Shown here one piece after another: positions 11,256 through 24,144 of a stretch of DNA of 64,000 nt (position 1 is its first letter; every line of letters starts with the position of its first letter). The stretch is from contig NW_020313044.1 of the NCBI RefSeq assembly GCF_003265705.1, forward strand, positions 2,189,223-2,253,222, in the 5' to 3' direction. This stretch comes from Callorhinus ursinus. Lineage: Eukaryota > Chordata > Mammalia > Carnivora > Otariidae. The notes under the pieces are model-generated. The model did no database searches. It saw only the letters and a program-made list of their open reading frames with translations, and was not told the DNA's origin. A program made the translations under genes and the position numbers.

Positions 11256-12460
11256 GGGTTGAGTCCGCAGTCTTCAATAACGGTGTTTTGTGGCTCTTGC
11301 CTCTCTGTGACTTGTTCAGTTTTCCCAGCTATGAGACAGGGACTAGCGCCATGATAGATGGTCACACTGAGTGTTAATAGGCTCTTAGTACATACCTGAT
11401 TGAGTTCTGTAGAAGAGAGATGAGTACATGATTTTTGTAGAATTTTCACGTCAAACTGTCTCATTAAGGCTACAAAAAGTTCAATAACAATAAAGGCTAC
11501 AGGGCATCCAAACTGAGAAGGTAGCAAATGAGCAGGTTAAACCAGGCCTGTACCACACTGAAAATACCCACTACAGCTTTCCTTGACTGGGGCCACCAGC
11601 AGGCCAACCAAACCCATTTAAGTTGAGGAGGTCTCTATCCCACTCCCCAAGACATCAGAACAGAAATCGAAGAGGTTATATCCAGAAACAGAACTTAGGC
11701 AAACATGGGGAAGCTTTAAACGAGAACAACTGCCAACGAGCAACAAGGGAGAAGGGTTTCAGGAGTCCTGATAAACTTAACTCAATCACAGGTGTAAGCC
11801 AGTTTTGCAACAATGCACCATAAAGCTTATAAAAGCAGCTGCCTTGCTCTGGCTCCTCAGGAGACTATGCTGGCAGGTGCCCACCCAAGCATGGGCGAGG
11901 AGGCCTGGATGTTTTGGGCAGCTGAGCACAAGGCTGGCACTCCAGCAAACCTGCTGATGTGTATACTTCCAACAAGCGGCCTGTTCCACACCTCCACCCC
12001 ATCATCAATAACAGCCGATGCTGGCCCTGGCTGGGCCTCCCCCCAGTGCTCCCAATCCTAAGCACCTAACGTGAACTTTGCAACAGTCATTTGATTACAT
12101 ACACTCTACCCACTATACACTCAGGCTGTGCTTCAAAGTTCTGGCCTTGGTACTGCCTCCCACTCATAACTGGATTCACTCCCTGAGTGATTATTTCTGG
12201 TCTGGATCCCTTGTGATAGAAATCCTCTCCCAAAAAGCCATCTCCAAGACACCCTCTGACACCTTCTTTCCACGTCCCATTTCAAATTTATAAAGGAGAT
12301 GGAAAATCCCTCAAAACTCCAGGGATGCCAGTAACCTGAGCTAGAAGCAACGTTAGGAGATCATGAGAGCTAATCTCCATTGAAAAGATAAATGGTTTCT
12401 CCTTGTGCCATGCCCCCCTGCCATTGCACACAGGCAAAGAAAGCCTCACCCGAGGACAAC
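11256..12460. other. Intronic DNA, nothing recognised
   Basis: No repeat family or exon recognised. Several overlapping short frames on both strands around 11.8-12.06 kb coincide with a moderately GC-rich stretch and look like chance. Confidence 0.5.
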
Positions 12461-13310
12461 TCTGTTGGCACTTTCCTTCTGAAACATCTTCAGTGGTTCT
12501 TTGCTGCCTCCAAAGTACCAATACCCCTGGCTGGTGTCCAAGGCCTACCTAATCCACTAAGGTGCCTCCCTGATCTTCTCCGCCTCATCTCCCCTCAACC
12601 ACAGGTACCCTACACTCTGGCCAAACACACCCTATGCTTTTCTTTGTCCTTGATACTACCTCTTTCCTTGCTTTTAGCCTAATTCAAATCCATTTTTTAA
12701 TGGTCTAGCTTGAACAACTCCACGTGTTTTGTTTTTTTTTTAAGATTTTATTTATTCATTTGAGACACAGAGATAGAGAGAGAGAAAGCATGAGCAGGGA
12801 GAGAGGCAGAGGGAGAAGCAGGCTCCTTGCTGAGCCAGGAGCCCGATGTGGGGCTCAATTCCATGACCCTGGGATCATGACCTGAGCCGAACGCAGACAC
12901 TTAACCATCTGAGCCACCCAGGCGCCCCACTTCACGTGGTTTTATCCATTGTCCTCCCTTCCTTTCAATCTCCAGAGTGTCTTGCTTATTCCTCTCTAAT
13001 GGCACTCTATTTATTTTCTCTTAGTCATTTGGGTTCTTGTTACTCATTAAACAGACATTTACTGGTCACTTACGATACGCCAGATCTTAGGGAATTCAAA
13101 GATGAGACATGGCCTGTCTGTAATTAAGGAAATCACCGGCCTAGCGAGGGAAACAAATCCACAAAATTGTGACATTTGTCAAACCTTCTCCTGTAGGTTA
13201 TATTCCTCTTGAAGTCAGGACATCTTTATATTCCTTACATCGCTAAATGGAGGGCCTGGTATGTAGTAAATGTCCACTGTGTATATGTTCCACAACAAAA
13301 ATGAGTGAGC
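12461..13310 (+). mobile_element. L2 LINE relic with SINE insertion
   Basis: L2-like pyrimidine-rich text: 'CTTCAGTGGTTCTTTGCTGC', 'CTGGTGTCCAAGGCCTACC', 'CTGATCTTCTCCGCCTCATC'. After the SINE it continues with 'CTCTTGAAGTCAGGACATC' and 'GGCCTGGTATGTAGTAAATG', the diverged L2 3' end. Confidence 0.6.
12728..12930 (-). mobile_element. Can-SINE, minus
   Basis: T-tail and AAGATTTTATTTATTCATTTG at left, GAGCCACCCAGGCGCCCC at right. The flanks (about 12716-12727, CCACGTGTTTTG, and 12934-12945, TCACGTGGTTTT) look like a diverged target duplication. Confidence 0.92.
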
Positions 13311-13985
13311 TTTACGGGAAGAAAAGCAAACAATTTCATCTTTCTGAAACGCAGGGCAGAAGGATGTATTGCCGCAAAGACAGTCTTTAATTTGGGACCA
13401 GGAGAAAATAAAACTTAATTTAAATGTATTTTTAAATGTGTTTTATTTCCACAGTATCACTCCTCGACCCAGAAAAAAAATGAAAAGAGAGGTACAAAGA
13501 CTAAGAATTACACAGAGAGAAACAGAGAGCAAGAGATCAAAAGAGAATGGGAGGAAGCATGGTTTAGTTCTTCACGGTTAGTTAAGAACCAACGCTTGCA
13601 TCAGACTTCACTGCAGACTTCTGAGTATTATCACCTCTCATTATAAGCTTTAGTGGATGAACTGTTGGTCACAGCTCTACAACTGCTCTTTATCCTTAAC
13701 CTTTCAAGTGTTCCCAAGTCCACCAACAGAAGATAGAGCTGGTGGTTAGGAAGGCAACAAGAGCAATGTCAACTGAGACCAGGTTGTGAAGACTGAAATT
13801 GTATGTGTAATATTTAAGTACACAATTACGTATTTCTGAGAAGGTCCACAGCCTTCATCAATTTCTTAAAGAGGTCTGTAAATCATTCTCCAAACACACA
13901 TACCAACATGCATACCTTGGAGAGCCTTTAGGCCAGTACTGTCAAGTCCACTCAGCCAAAAACATTCTAATACACTGTTGGTTAA
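13311..13985. other. Intronic DNA, nothing recognised
   Basis: AT-rich, with A-runs and a GA-rich stretch near 13510-13560. No exon or repeat family recognised. Confidence 0.5.
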
Positions 13986-14790
13986 GGATAGAAATTAATT
14001 CAACACCTTCGGGCATGTGGCAACATCTTATTAAAACCGTAACTGTTCATTTGACCCAGCAGATTCCACTTCTAGAAATTTCTCCAATGGAGACATTCAC
14101 GGAAGTGCACAATGATATATGGATAGAAAGTTCATTACAGCATTTTATAAACTGTGTTAAAATGAGCAACAAATGGAGACTGGCCTTGAAAATTCTCTGG
14201 GCAGATAAAACTGGTTTCAACATACAAATAAAGCATAATTTAACTTATTTTGCAAGACTAACTTGACCTGAATCATTTCTTGCTTATGCCCCTGGACATC
14301 ATAAGCAAAACCTGAATCTGTGTCCCAGGGTTGATAGGAGGTGACCACTGACCAGTTCCCTGGTCAGGAAATTCTAATACTATAACCAATCACGGTGAAG
14401 AATAAACAGTCGGTGCTCTCTCACTATATAAGCTACATTATAACAATATACCCCAAGCCTCACTTGTTGTTTTGGTTTGAGTATTCCCAGTTTGCAAACT
14501 GTCTGTTTGGTATGTGCACAATAAAGTTTTACTAACTACCACTTTGGTGGTTCCTTGTTTTTATCTATTTCTGAACTTTTGCTAATTGTGAACAACGACA
14601 AACAATACAAATGTCCGTCAGAGGGGATTTGCAGCCTAACACAGCATATCCCTTCAATGGAATACAAGGAAGAGAGAGACTTGTACTGACATAAAAAGAT
14701 GACTAAGACTAAGCAAAAAGAAAAAATTGCAAATATATGATTTCATCTTTCTTTTTAAAGAACATATAATGTTAATGTCTCAGCAGCATA
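13986..14790 (+). mobile_element. Old L1ME-type 3' end, split by an LTR-like insert
   Basis: The left part has 'TTTGACCCAGCAGATTCCACTTC' type text (TTGACCCAGCAGATTCCACT) and 'TTCATTACAGCATTTTATAA'. The right part has 'ACAATACAAATGTCCGTCAG' and 'CTTCAATGGAATACAAGG'. In L1 these belong next to each other, so about 14165-14580 is an insert. Confidence 0.6.
14165..14580 (+). mobile_element. Candidate endogenous-retrovirus LTR relic
   Basis: Insert inside old L1 with LTR-like layout: a CCAAT box (ATAACCAATCACGG, about 14382-14395), a TATA-like box (ACTATATAAGC, 14423-14433), then a polyadenylation signal (CAATAAAGTTTTACT, about 14520). No internal viral genes seen. Family not identified and ends not fixed. 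Confidence 0.45.
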
Positions 14791-15240
14791 GTTTCCTAAT
14801 CTATACAAATCCCTACACAAAAACAGACTCAGTGACTAGATAGCAAAACCAAACCCATAAGCAACATTTATATCAAAACTAAGTGAAAAAGTATCTATGG
14901 ATCCCAAAACAGAAGCAAATGAAGACAAATCACCAAATGACATCAGATCTGAATGGTATCAGTCTCTGTATGGAAGGATAGAGGAAGCAGTGAGGCGTCT
15001 TCTAGACTTTAGAAAGGACAACTCCAATGTAGTCAATAGGTATTCACTAAAAAAACACAGTGGGCGAATGGGAGAACAGCAGTTGAACCTAGGACGGATT
15101 TTTGCCAGTCCAATACTGGGCAAGTCCCAGAAATCCGTGGTAATTTCTCAGGGGCTGGACCAGTCGAGCCCCACTGAACTCTCAATTGAACCAACCGGCA
15201 CTCTCTATCAGTACAGGGTCCCATAATAAGACACTTTCAG
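14791..15240. other. Intronic DNA with a 109-codon open frame of unknown origin
   Basis: The frame from ATG 14897 to about 15226 (+) begins MDPKTEANEDKSPND. It matches nothing I recognise, has no splice or promoter context, and lies between old L1 pieces. It may be a chance opening. Confidence 0.3.
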
Positions 15241-18020
15241 AAGTGTAATCAAAATTGAGCAAAACTGGAACAAAGAGGTCCAGATAAAAGTGGGAGCAGA
15301 AAACAGAGCCAGGAAATCTCATGTAGGAAGCTGCCATGTTTGTGAACACTACATGAAAACAACAGAAGAGGGAGCACTAGGAATTTAGAAAAGGTAATTA
15401 AAACCATGTTTCTTTCTAACAGTTCGAGAAATCTTATTTCACCTAAGAATAAGCAACAGAAAAGTACTGAGGTCAAATCCTGTACAGTAAAATCATTAGA
15501 AGACAGTAAAAAAGAATGTGGACAAGAGTAGCATCCCTACAGATAACACAAGCAAACCAGAAAGACCTGGCCACAAACAGATCAAAACTTGAGCTTGCTA
15601 TTTCAAAATGAGCTAAATACTTTTTTAATGATACAAGATTTTCATGAACAAAAATAGGAAATTAAGGGCCAAAACTCAAAGCAGAATTACAAATAAAAGA
15701 ATAATCACAACAGAAAATGCCTTAAGATAAATAAGTGAAAGGAATAAAATTTAAAAAACAAAAGGAAATGAAGAAAAAAGTACAATTTGTCAGTAACTGA
15801 TAAACAATGAAGATAAAGAAGATCCAACATAAAGAATAAAGCCCAAACAAGGGAAGAGAATACCAAAAACTGTAATTCCAGACCAATTCCCTAAAATAAA
15901 TTTTTTTTTCAAACTATATATTGAAAGAACACATTGTGTATCTGAGAGTAATAGACCAGGATTATTCAACACCAAAACATATTCTAGGAAAATTGTTGGA
16001 GTGCAAAGTAAAAGATCATTTAGGCATCTACACAAAAACAGCAAATGACTAATAAAATTTTAAAAAATAGATTGTCAGCAGTGTTTTTGACAGCAAAGCC
16101 TACCGCCAGCAGAACACATTTAAGATAGTCAAAGAAAATGTGAGCTAAGGACTTTGTATCTACCAAAGAGACTTTTGGGTATAAAGACCATAGACAAACT
16201 TATTAACACATAAGAACCCAGAGAACATTGTTTCAGGGAGCCCTTCCTGAAGAATCTACCAGAAAACACATTTCAGACAACCAAAAATCACTAGACAGAC
16301 ATTGTCTTAAGGACGGGTAGTATCAAATATAGAGTTGTGTGTAGAAATAAGATAAAACGAAGGTTAAAAAGAAGAAATTATGTAATGGCTATATGCTCTG
16401 ACAACATACATACAGTACAGGGCTTTAAGAACAATGAGAACACACACATAAATTTTTTAAACTGTTTTCAGTTACCATATCAGGGGTGGTAATACTGCCA
16501 TTCTCAAACTGTTATATGTATAAAATGACACAGAGCAAATGAGTAATTATTAGATATTTTAATTGTATACTCTGTGTCCTAAAACCAGAATTCTTAGTAT
16601 GGAAGAAAAGAGAGATGGATTTAATATCTAAGAGGTTTAACAACAATCCTGTTCTCCTGAATATGAATATCCATTTGACTGCATGAGGTAGGTATATTAT
16701 CATATATGTATTTCCTAGCTATTGTCAACAGAAAAGGCCCAGAAACAATCATCAACACACAGCGGCAATTGGCAACCCTAAAGGCCAGACTACAGCCTTA
16801 AGATACCATCTCCTATTAAACGAATCCAGGGCTTCCCTACAGCAATGCCTGATTTCAGTCCTGAGCAGGAATTAAACAAGGTGAGCCTAGAATATCGTGT
16901 CACACCAGATAGTAAGAAACCTATCAATAACCACTAGAGTAACATCAAAAGAGCTTACTTGAAAACCTTCAACTGACCAAAGATGGGACAATTGCAGTTT
17001 CAGTAAAAATGATGATTGCAAGGGATCAAAATATTCCAAATACACTTAAATCCATGAGTTCATAAAGGAGGGAAAAAAACCTTAATCACCCTCAGCAGAT
17101 GACTAGGAACCAACACATCTTGAAAACCGATAAGCAAGGAAAAAGAACCAAGCATTTATTTTGTCCTTCCTTTATGAACTGTACTACTGGGTAACCAAAT
17201 AGTGTATGAGGTAAAGTGTCTCTATAAAAATAATTCATCTAAAAATAAAAAGAAAATGATAGATTTGAATATCACCATCCTGCAACCCCACAAAAAAGAG
17301 AGGCAATCAGACATTATGTACTTCCTAATACAAGAACCCAAAACTATTTATAGTTTTGCCATAGGGACAGAACCTGAGTCTGATTGAGCCTCTGGACCCA
17401 GCTGACAATTTGTAAGAAATACTGAGATCTGAGGAACATGTTGAACCGCATCATGAAGTATGAAATCAGCAAAATTCAATCTGGGAAATGACCTGAGCTC
17501 AACAGACAAATTATAAGGGAAAAAAAGAAATGGAGGAATAACCTGTAGAATCAAAGAAACTTGAAGGATATAACTTTTTTTTTTTTTTAATGGGAAACAG
17601 TAAAGGGCCTAGGGTGCACACTTGGGTAACATAATATTCTAAAGTGTAAAGAAGCAATTGCTGTGAAACTCAAGCTAACAGTTACATCTGATGGGAGGGA
17701 GATGTTGTAGTTGGGATGGGGCATGAGAGGGGTTTCTGAGGTACTTGGCCAAGTTCTATTTCTTGATTTGGGTAGGATTTCAAGAGTGTTCACCTTCTAA
17801 TAATTAAGCTATACGCTTTTAGTTTTCTGTATCTGTATTTAATTTTACAATAAAAAGGGTTTTAAAAAGAATATACACTAATATATGTTATCTCTGGTGA
17901 AGAAACTGGACTTAAAAGGACTTTCACTGCCTATGTTATATATTTCCATAATTATGACTTTTTAAATAGTGAGCATGTATTAGAAAATTAAGTAAAGGTG
18001 TATTTTAAAAAGAAAAAACT
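15241..18020 (+). mobile_element. A-rich old L1/HAL1-like remains
   Basis: Strongly A-biased on the plus strand, as in LINE-1 sense sequence. 17150-17560 follows an L1M/HAL1 3' region (GTACTACTGGGTAACCAAAT, GATTGAGCCTCTGGACCCAG, TGAAATCAGCAAAATTCAA). 17590-17870 reads like an L1 3' UTR ending TTTACAATAAAAAGGG. Divergence is high and internal boundaries are not resolved. Confidence 0.5.
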
Positions 18021-18643
18021 GAGGGGAGCTGGAAAGAACAAACCAACCAACCATTCATGCGTTTCCTATGAACTCATAGGATGAGTTCATTTGGGCTCCC
18101 TTTAAATATACTGTTATAACTGGGATCTATCTATAAATTATATACCTACAACATACATACTTTCTAAAATGAGAAGTAATGACGTAGAATACCCTATCAT
18201 CATCATCAACATACACTACTCACACATTCTAACACATTAAGCTAAGCAGACATAAATCCAATCAATCATATGTAAATTGCGTATTTGCAATGAAGTATTT
18301 TGCTAAGGTTATGGCTTTACAAAAAGGTGGTCCAGAGAGCTGGGAACAGGAAGGAGCCTTGCTCAAACACAAACTAACAAGATGCTGGGTTCGACCTCAG
18401 TGTCTTTATCCCCCAGTGATCTTTAACAGAGCCCTTACCCAACCAGCCAATCTGTCCTCTAGGTTTAAGTGGGGAAACCGAAGAGTGGAAGACGATGGAT
18501 ATTTCAGGAGGATTTATACATGCACTGGCAGTGGTGGGTGAGTTAAGAGTAGAAAAGATTAAAGAGTTTTTTAAAATAGGATTCATTTCCCTTCATCCCC
18601 TCTTGCCTTTAGAGCTAAGCATTTCTGGGTTATATTTAATGCT
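18021..18643. other. Intronic DNA, nothing recognised
   Basis: AT-rich at first. No gene or repeat family recognised. Confidence 0.5.
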
Positions 18644-19018
18644 TGCTATGGACTGAATGTTCATGTCCCATGGCCCCCACCCCCCAATTTATATGTTGAA
18701 ACCTAATCCCCAATATGATGGTATTTGGAGGCAGGGCCTTTGGGAAGTGAAGAGGTCATGGTGAGGGTGGGGCCTTTCTGAGTGGCATTAGTGCCCGTAA
18801 AAAAGAAACCTCAGAGAGCTCCCTTGCCCCGTCCACCAGGTGAGGCCACAGCAAGACGACAGCCATCTATGAACTGGAAGCCAGCACTCACCAGACACTG
18901 AATCTGCTGATGCTTTGATCTTGAACTTCTCAGCCTCCAAAATGGTGAGAAATAAATTTCTGTTGTTCATAAGCTACCCAGTGGTACTTTGTTGTAAAAG
19001 CCCAAACAGACTAAGACA
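18644..19018 (+). mobile_element. Solo MaLR LTR (MLT1/MST-type)
   Basis: Full-length 375-bp LTR: starts TGCTATGGACTGAATG, ends ACTAAGACA, contains 'TATATGTTGAAACCTAATCC', 'CAGAGAGCTCCCTTGCCCC', 'CAGACACTGAATCTGCTGATG' and the polyadenylation signal in GAGAAATAAATTTCTG. Flanking ATGCT (18639-18643) and ATGTT (19019-19023) fit the 5-bp target duplication with one change. No internal retroviral part. Confidence 0.85.
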
Positions 19019-20453
19019 ATGTTAAATGCCCATAATGACTGAAAAGCACAAATCAACAACCAGAGTTTGTGAGCTATATCCACAAAAATCTCTGAAGGTG
19101 GTTTCTAGACAGGATTCAGGGCAGCTCTGTCTTGAAGCAGATCAATGGAAACAGTACTTTTTAAAAACTTCTATCCCTTAAGCTTTCGTTTTCCTTTGCA
19201 GCATGAGATATCTCAAAATGAGGACATCAGACCAAACTGCTCCACAGAGTAAAAGCAATATTCCAAGGGCTCTTCTGAGTGTGTGGAAGCCACAGAGAGG
19301 CATGAAAATGACATATGCGCTTAGTTTTTATGTCCAGTCCTACTAACCACACGATACTGAAACTAGTTCCCTAAAACCAACTACTCCTAGATGCCCTAAG
19401 CAGTCCCCACTGCTTCCCCTGGCTCTGCAGACATCAATAAAAGAGCACATCACAGGGAATAAAACAGGAGGATAAGATAATGCTACATAAACGCTAGTGC
19501 ATTTATGGGGAATAAATGTCAAGGTAAAGCAGGAATATTTATTTTCCGTGAGGGAGGCAGTGATCTTGTGTGTCAATGCCTCATTATGCTGAATTGATTT
19601 TCGTTTTTTTACAAATCACTAAAATATTTCACATCAACACTTTGGATGGCTATGGCTGTCACAGTGACAAAACCTATAAGGACTTTCAACAAGGTCTAGT
19701 TTTCAGACATGTGGACTTCACAGTCTCCTCTATTCGAAGATGCCAGTTTCCCATGAAAGAGGCATAGCGGGGCATGGAGAACCGGCAAGTTGTGATTCCC
19801 AGTAGGACTTGCCACAGGCAGGCTCATCCAATGCTCTTGGCCTCTTGGCATTCCAGAGAAGCTGGACCCCAGGTCTTTGCAAGGACCCTCATGTCCTGTC
19901 ATTTAGTCCTTTCTGAAAGTTGCTTAAAAGTGACATATAGGAAGCAGCTAATTTACAGCACTAGTCTTTTAATCTTGGTCAGCCAGATTTTCACAGACAT
20001 CAGTTTATTTTGCTTTATAATATATTAGACAAAACAACAATACCAGAGTCAGTGCCAAGGCAGCAACTCACTCTCAGGGGTTCTGCTGACATTTATAAAC
20101 CGATCCTATTTCTATCTTGTGTTTTATGTTATCAGCTAAACCTGTCAACTTAAATTATTGCCTTGTAACCAAATCAGAGTTATCTATTACTCTGGTATGT
20201 GTACATTTCTGAAGCTTTGTACCTATATCAAGTTTTGCAAGGGTAGAAAACAAGACCATAAATAAACAAATGGAAAACAGAGTATGTTACCATTACTTTA
20301 GCAACAGAAACTAAAAGTCAAATGCATTACATGGGAAGCCACTAAAATGGCTGAATATATAGACCTTGGGAAAGCAAAAGCTTGGTATTGATACAGTTAT
20401 TTGCACATTGTCCCATCCTGCGATCAATCTCCCGGCTCAGAGAATCTCCATTT
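19019..20453. other. Intronic DNA, nothing recognised
   Basis: Apparently unique sequence. Short overlapping frames on both strands without recognisable domains. Confidence 0.5.
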
Positions 20454-20469
20454 AAAAGAATAAATGATT

Positions 20470-20665
20470 GGGGCGCCTGGGTGGCTGTCGTTAAGCGTCT
20501 GCCTTCGGCTCAGGTCATGACCCCAGGGTCCTGGGATCGAGCCCCGCATCGGGCTCCCTGCTTTGCAGGAAGCCTGCTTCTCCCTCTCCCATTCCCCCTG
20601 CTTGTGTTCCCTCTCTTGCTGTGTCTCTCTCTGTCAAATAAATAAGTAAAATCTTTTAAAAAATA
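20470..20665 (+). mobile_element. Can-SINE, young, plus
   Basis: GGGGCGCCTGGGTGGCT head (with a short deletion of the usual CAG before TCGTTAAGC), CCTGGGATCGAGCCCCGC body, CTGTCAAATAAATAAG tail. A perfect 16-bp TSD AAAAGAATAAATGATT at 20454-20469 and 20666-20681 marks a recent insertion. Confidence 0.95.
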
Positions 20666-20681
20666 AAAAGAATAAATGATT

Positions 20682-21906
20682 ATTCTTAGGGCTTGTGACG
20701 GGTGGACATATGAAAACCTGAGGACATGATGTCACAAAGGTCAGAATTATAACCACCCCATTTTTTCACCAGCACAGTGACTAAGAAACCAATTCCCCTT
20801 CAACTGGTATAGCTAATGGTCACTCTTATTCAAAGACCATTATGACCCAAATTGAGCAATAAAACAGCCTCCAGAAAGAGATCAAAAAGCTATTCCCTTC
20901 CCAGGTCTAATTCTGGTTCTTCAACCATCCTCTCTTCCACAATCTAAAAACAAGTTTTTCAGGAATTCATGTTGCTAAATACACAATACCTTTATGAACA
21001 AAACATGAAAGTCCTTCTTCGTTTCCAAAATACATAAGTTACTTCAAAGCTACCAAATGTATACAAGCGACATATATCTCAACTTCCCCCAATTCTCTAG
21101 TATCCAATACCCACGACTTCCTCATTATTTCACATTTTTACGTAGTTTAAATATCTGCTGATAGGCATCAGTTAAATGTTCTCCATGACTCTCAATTACA
21201 AGCTCACAGTGGCCAGGGGCAGTGATAGCAAATATGTCCTTCCAGGGTCACTTGTGCAATATGGCTCCATTTTTCCATGTAAAATCTCACATTCACATTT
21301 CTGAGTTCACCACAAATTATTTTGGTTACTATATACTCTTCTATCTCTAATATTTAGCTAACCTCATCCTGCCTGAAAAAAAATTACAAAGAATTACAGG
21401 GGACAACACTGTAATTGACAAAAAACTTCCCAACCTCTCATTGAGGTCTCTAGAGAATAAAGAAATCTTTATTTCTACAATCATCTTAATTCTTCTGGAA
21501 CCCTTTGGACCTGATTTTCACATTATAGGTCCTAAAAGCCAAGCATCTTCCCACCTGAGCCTCCAGATTTCTCCAGACCTACTTTTTCCAGGCCTCCCTG
21601 TTAAAAAAAGAGTCAGAGCAGCAAGACAAGTCAAGAATCAACCTGCAGAGGCCACCTGCATAATAAGGTGCAGCTTCTCTGCTGAGAAGCTTAGCTTCAC
21701 AACCTGCATGTGAACTCCTCATCATCCCCAGTGGATGGAAAACCACTACCACATGACACACACATAAAATGCCAGGCAACCAGAGGCAGAGAACTGAGCA
21801 TTGCTGCCAATGGCTTTAGGTAGCAGTATCTAGCAATTTTCATTTGATGACTTATATTAATAAAGCAGCAAAATAATAATAATCATTAAGCAGCTATTTA
21901 AGATTT
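20682..21906. other. Intronic DNA, nothing recognised
   Basis: No exon or repeat family recognised. Confidence 0.5.
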
Positions 21907-21916
21907 GGTGTAGGAG

Positions 21917-22031
21917 GAGTGTCTGGCTGGCTCAGTCAGTAAAGCATGCAACTCCTGATCTCAGGGCTGTGAATCGAGCCCCACATTGGGTACAGAGATG
22001 ACTTAAAAATAAAATCTTAAAAAAAAACATA
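21917..22031 (+). mobile_element. Short, older tRNA-derived carnivore SINE, plus
   Basis: Compact form without the CT-rich region: GTCTGGCTGGCTCAGTCAGT, 'GAATCGAGCCCCACATTGGG', 'GACTTAAAAATAAAATC' tail. Flanks GGTGTAGGAG (21907-21916) and AGTGTAGGAG (about 22033-22042) fit a TSD. Confidence 0.88.
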
Positions 22032-22109
22032 CAGTGTAGGAGAGGAGGTTGTGTTTCCACATCAGCAGTCAGGTAAGGTAGACTAGCATCAGCCATCCAC
22101 TTTCCAGAC

Positions 22110-22320
22110 CAGGGCTGTCCAACAGAACTTTCTGTGACAATATAAATGTTCCAAATCCATGCTGTCCATTACAACAGACCCCAGTCACATATGGATACTG
22201 AGCAATCGAAATGTGACTAATAAAACTGAGGAACTGAATATTAAATTTCATGTAATTAGTTTTAATTTAAATTGTCACAAGTGGCCAGTGAGTACCATGT
22301 TAAACAGTGCAGAGGTAGAT
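22110..22320. mobile_element. hAT-Charlie-type DNA transposon relic (MITE)
   Basis: Begins CAGGGCTGTCCAACAGAACT and contains 'ATGCTGTCCATTACAACAG', 'CACATATGGATACTGAGC' and 'GAAATGTGACTAATAAAACTG'. The right end 'AACAGTGCAGAGGTAG' is a degenerate inverted copy of the left end. Matches a common non-autonomous mammalian hAT element; exact name not assigned. Confidence 0.7.
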
Positions 22321-23923
22321 CTTTATTTCATAAATGGCATATCCCTGGAGTATTTTGAGGGCCTAGTCAAATACTAGATGGTAGAGGGCTTTGAGGGGCA
22401 TGATGGCCAGCACAAACTTAAGCTGGAATCCTGGAATCCTTGCAGCACAGGCACCTCTCGGGGACTCGAATCTGGTTTACAACACTGAGTACCTTCTGCC
22501 AGTTCCAATTCAGGAGACCCTGAGCCAAGGAGTAAATAAGAGCAGTGACTCTCCAGAGGAGTCGGATAGGAGGCCAGGGATCCATTAGTACCACATGTCT
22601 TCTGAGGACAAGAATTATGGGTAATTCCCCTCTCTCCAGAGCTAACTGTTGTAACAGATACCTATTCCTCAAAACAAAAATGCTCCAGAGCCATCTCCAT
22701 AATTGAAAGGAAGGCTGAGTATAGTTGACTACAAGCATAAATAATGGATATAAACAAGGAGAGAATACCCTGCCCTCCCAAACAATACAGATAACCCTCT
22801 CAGAGATGGAGGGGAAGGGGATGGAAAATAACTTACTAATGAGCGCCAAAGGGATAATGAACTGGCCTGGAATTCTTTAGTGCAGGGGGTGGCAAAAAGA
22901 ACTAAATGGAAAATTAAACTCTAGTGATAGCTTCTTCTGAGACTAATTACAATCAAAAGGTTCCACAAAGTAAGAAAATCACATCATAATCACTTTATCC
23001 ATACACAACTTTCTGGTTTTCCTCCCTCTCCAAATTCGGAAGGGATCCTCTCTATTAGCAAATGAGCACCGGCTACGTTCACATTTTCCAATGACTTTCT
23101 TCTTCCCCAAACCAACATTCAAAGTCCCGAGAAAAACCAAAGGTAACAGACAGGAAAACCTGGAATTTCTACTTTCTCTTACACAGCCACAACTAACATC
23201 TCTCCATAAGTCTCCTAGGCCTATATTTATACTTCTGATCTCTGACAAAAGAATTTCTTATGTAACTAAAGGCTACCATCTTCAGTGTGGGATTGGGGGA
23301 GAGGGAGTTAATGCATGTTACTGCATTTGGCAATAGATTGTGTACGATGTATTTTTCTTCAAATAAGCTATAAGTAAACACAAAATGTCCTGGATACAGA
23401 TTCTTATCATCCACTGGACACTATAATGAAAACAGCTAAACAATTCATTAGGGTTTTTGTTGTTGTTTAATAGCCAATATGTATCCATTCATTTTCACAT
23501 TACCACAATGCATACAATATCAACACATATGGATTATTCCTGATACAGAGCTGTGGGCTAAGGATGTCCTGAAGATGAAACACTGTGCCAAGTGTTGACC
23601 AGAGTTTCAATCTTCATCTGACTACCATTCAAGTCCCTGATAAAAACCAACTTAACAGAGTACATATGTGAGGAAGGCAATCTAAAGCACAGGCTCCTTG
23701 TCCATTCTGCTAAGGGGATTCCATATTATATCCTAGTTAAAACAGAACAATGTTCACTGTATTTGTCCCCTACATTACAAATTCATCATACCCTGACTTC
23801 TTGTATACCCTCAAATTTTGTTCAAAGTCTATATAAGGAACAGACTGGGGAAAAAAAATTTCTGCATTTTCTAAAGAAATTTTGTTAAAGACCCTGTCCA
23901 GTACATGGTGTAATGTCTATTAT
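22321..23923. other. Intronic DNA, nothing recognised
   Basis: No exon or repeat family recognised. The 143-codon minus frame at 22418-22849 has no familiar domain and no splice context. Confidence 0.5.
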
Positions 23924-23935
23924 AAAAATGCTTTT

Positions 23936-24127
23936 GGGGCACCTGGGTGGCTCAGTCGTTAAGCGTCTGCCCTTGGCTCGGGTCATGATCCCAGGGTCCT
24001 GGGGTCAAGCCCCCATCGGGCTCACTGCTCGGTGAGAAGCCTGCTTCTCCCTCTCTCACTCCCCCTGCTTATGTTACCTTTCTCGCTGTGTCCCTCTCTG
24101 TCAAATAAATAAATAAAATCTTTTTTA
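23936..24127 (+). mobile_element. Can-SINE, plus (first of stacked pair)
   Basis: GGGGCACCTGGGTGGCTCAG head, CTGTCAAATAAATAAATAAA tail. The TSD AAAAATGCTTTT (23924-23935) repeats with one change as AAAAATGCGTTT at 24128-24139. Confidence 0.95.
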
Positions 24128-24144
24128 AAAAATGCGTTTAATTG

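Noticed and set aside
14897..15226. 109-codon open frame starting MDPKTEANEDKSP
   Set aside because: Tempting for its charged, protein-like start, but it is isolated between old L1 pieces, has no known relative, and shows no exon borders.
22418..22849. 143-codon minus-strand open frame
   Set aside because: The sequence is hydrophobic and Trp/Leu-rich but matches no family I know, and no splice borders in frame were seen.
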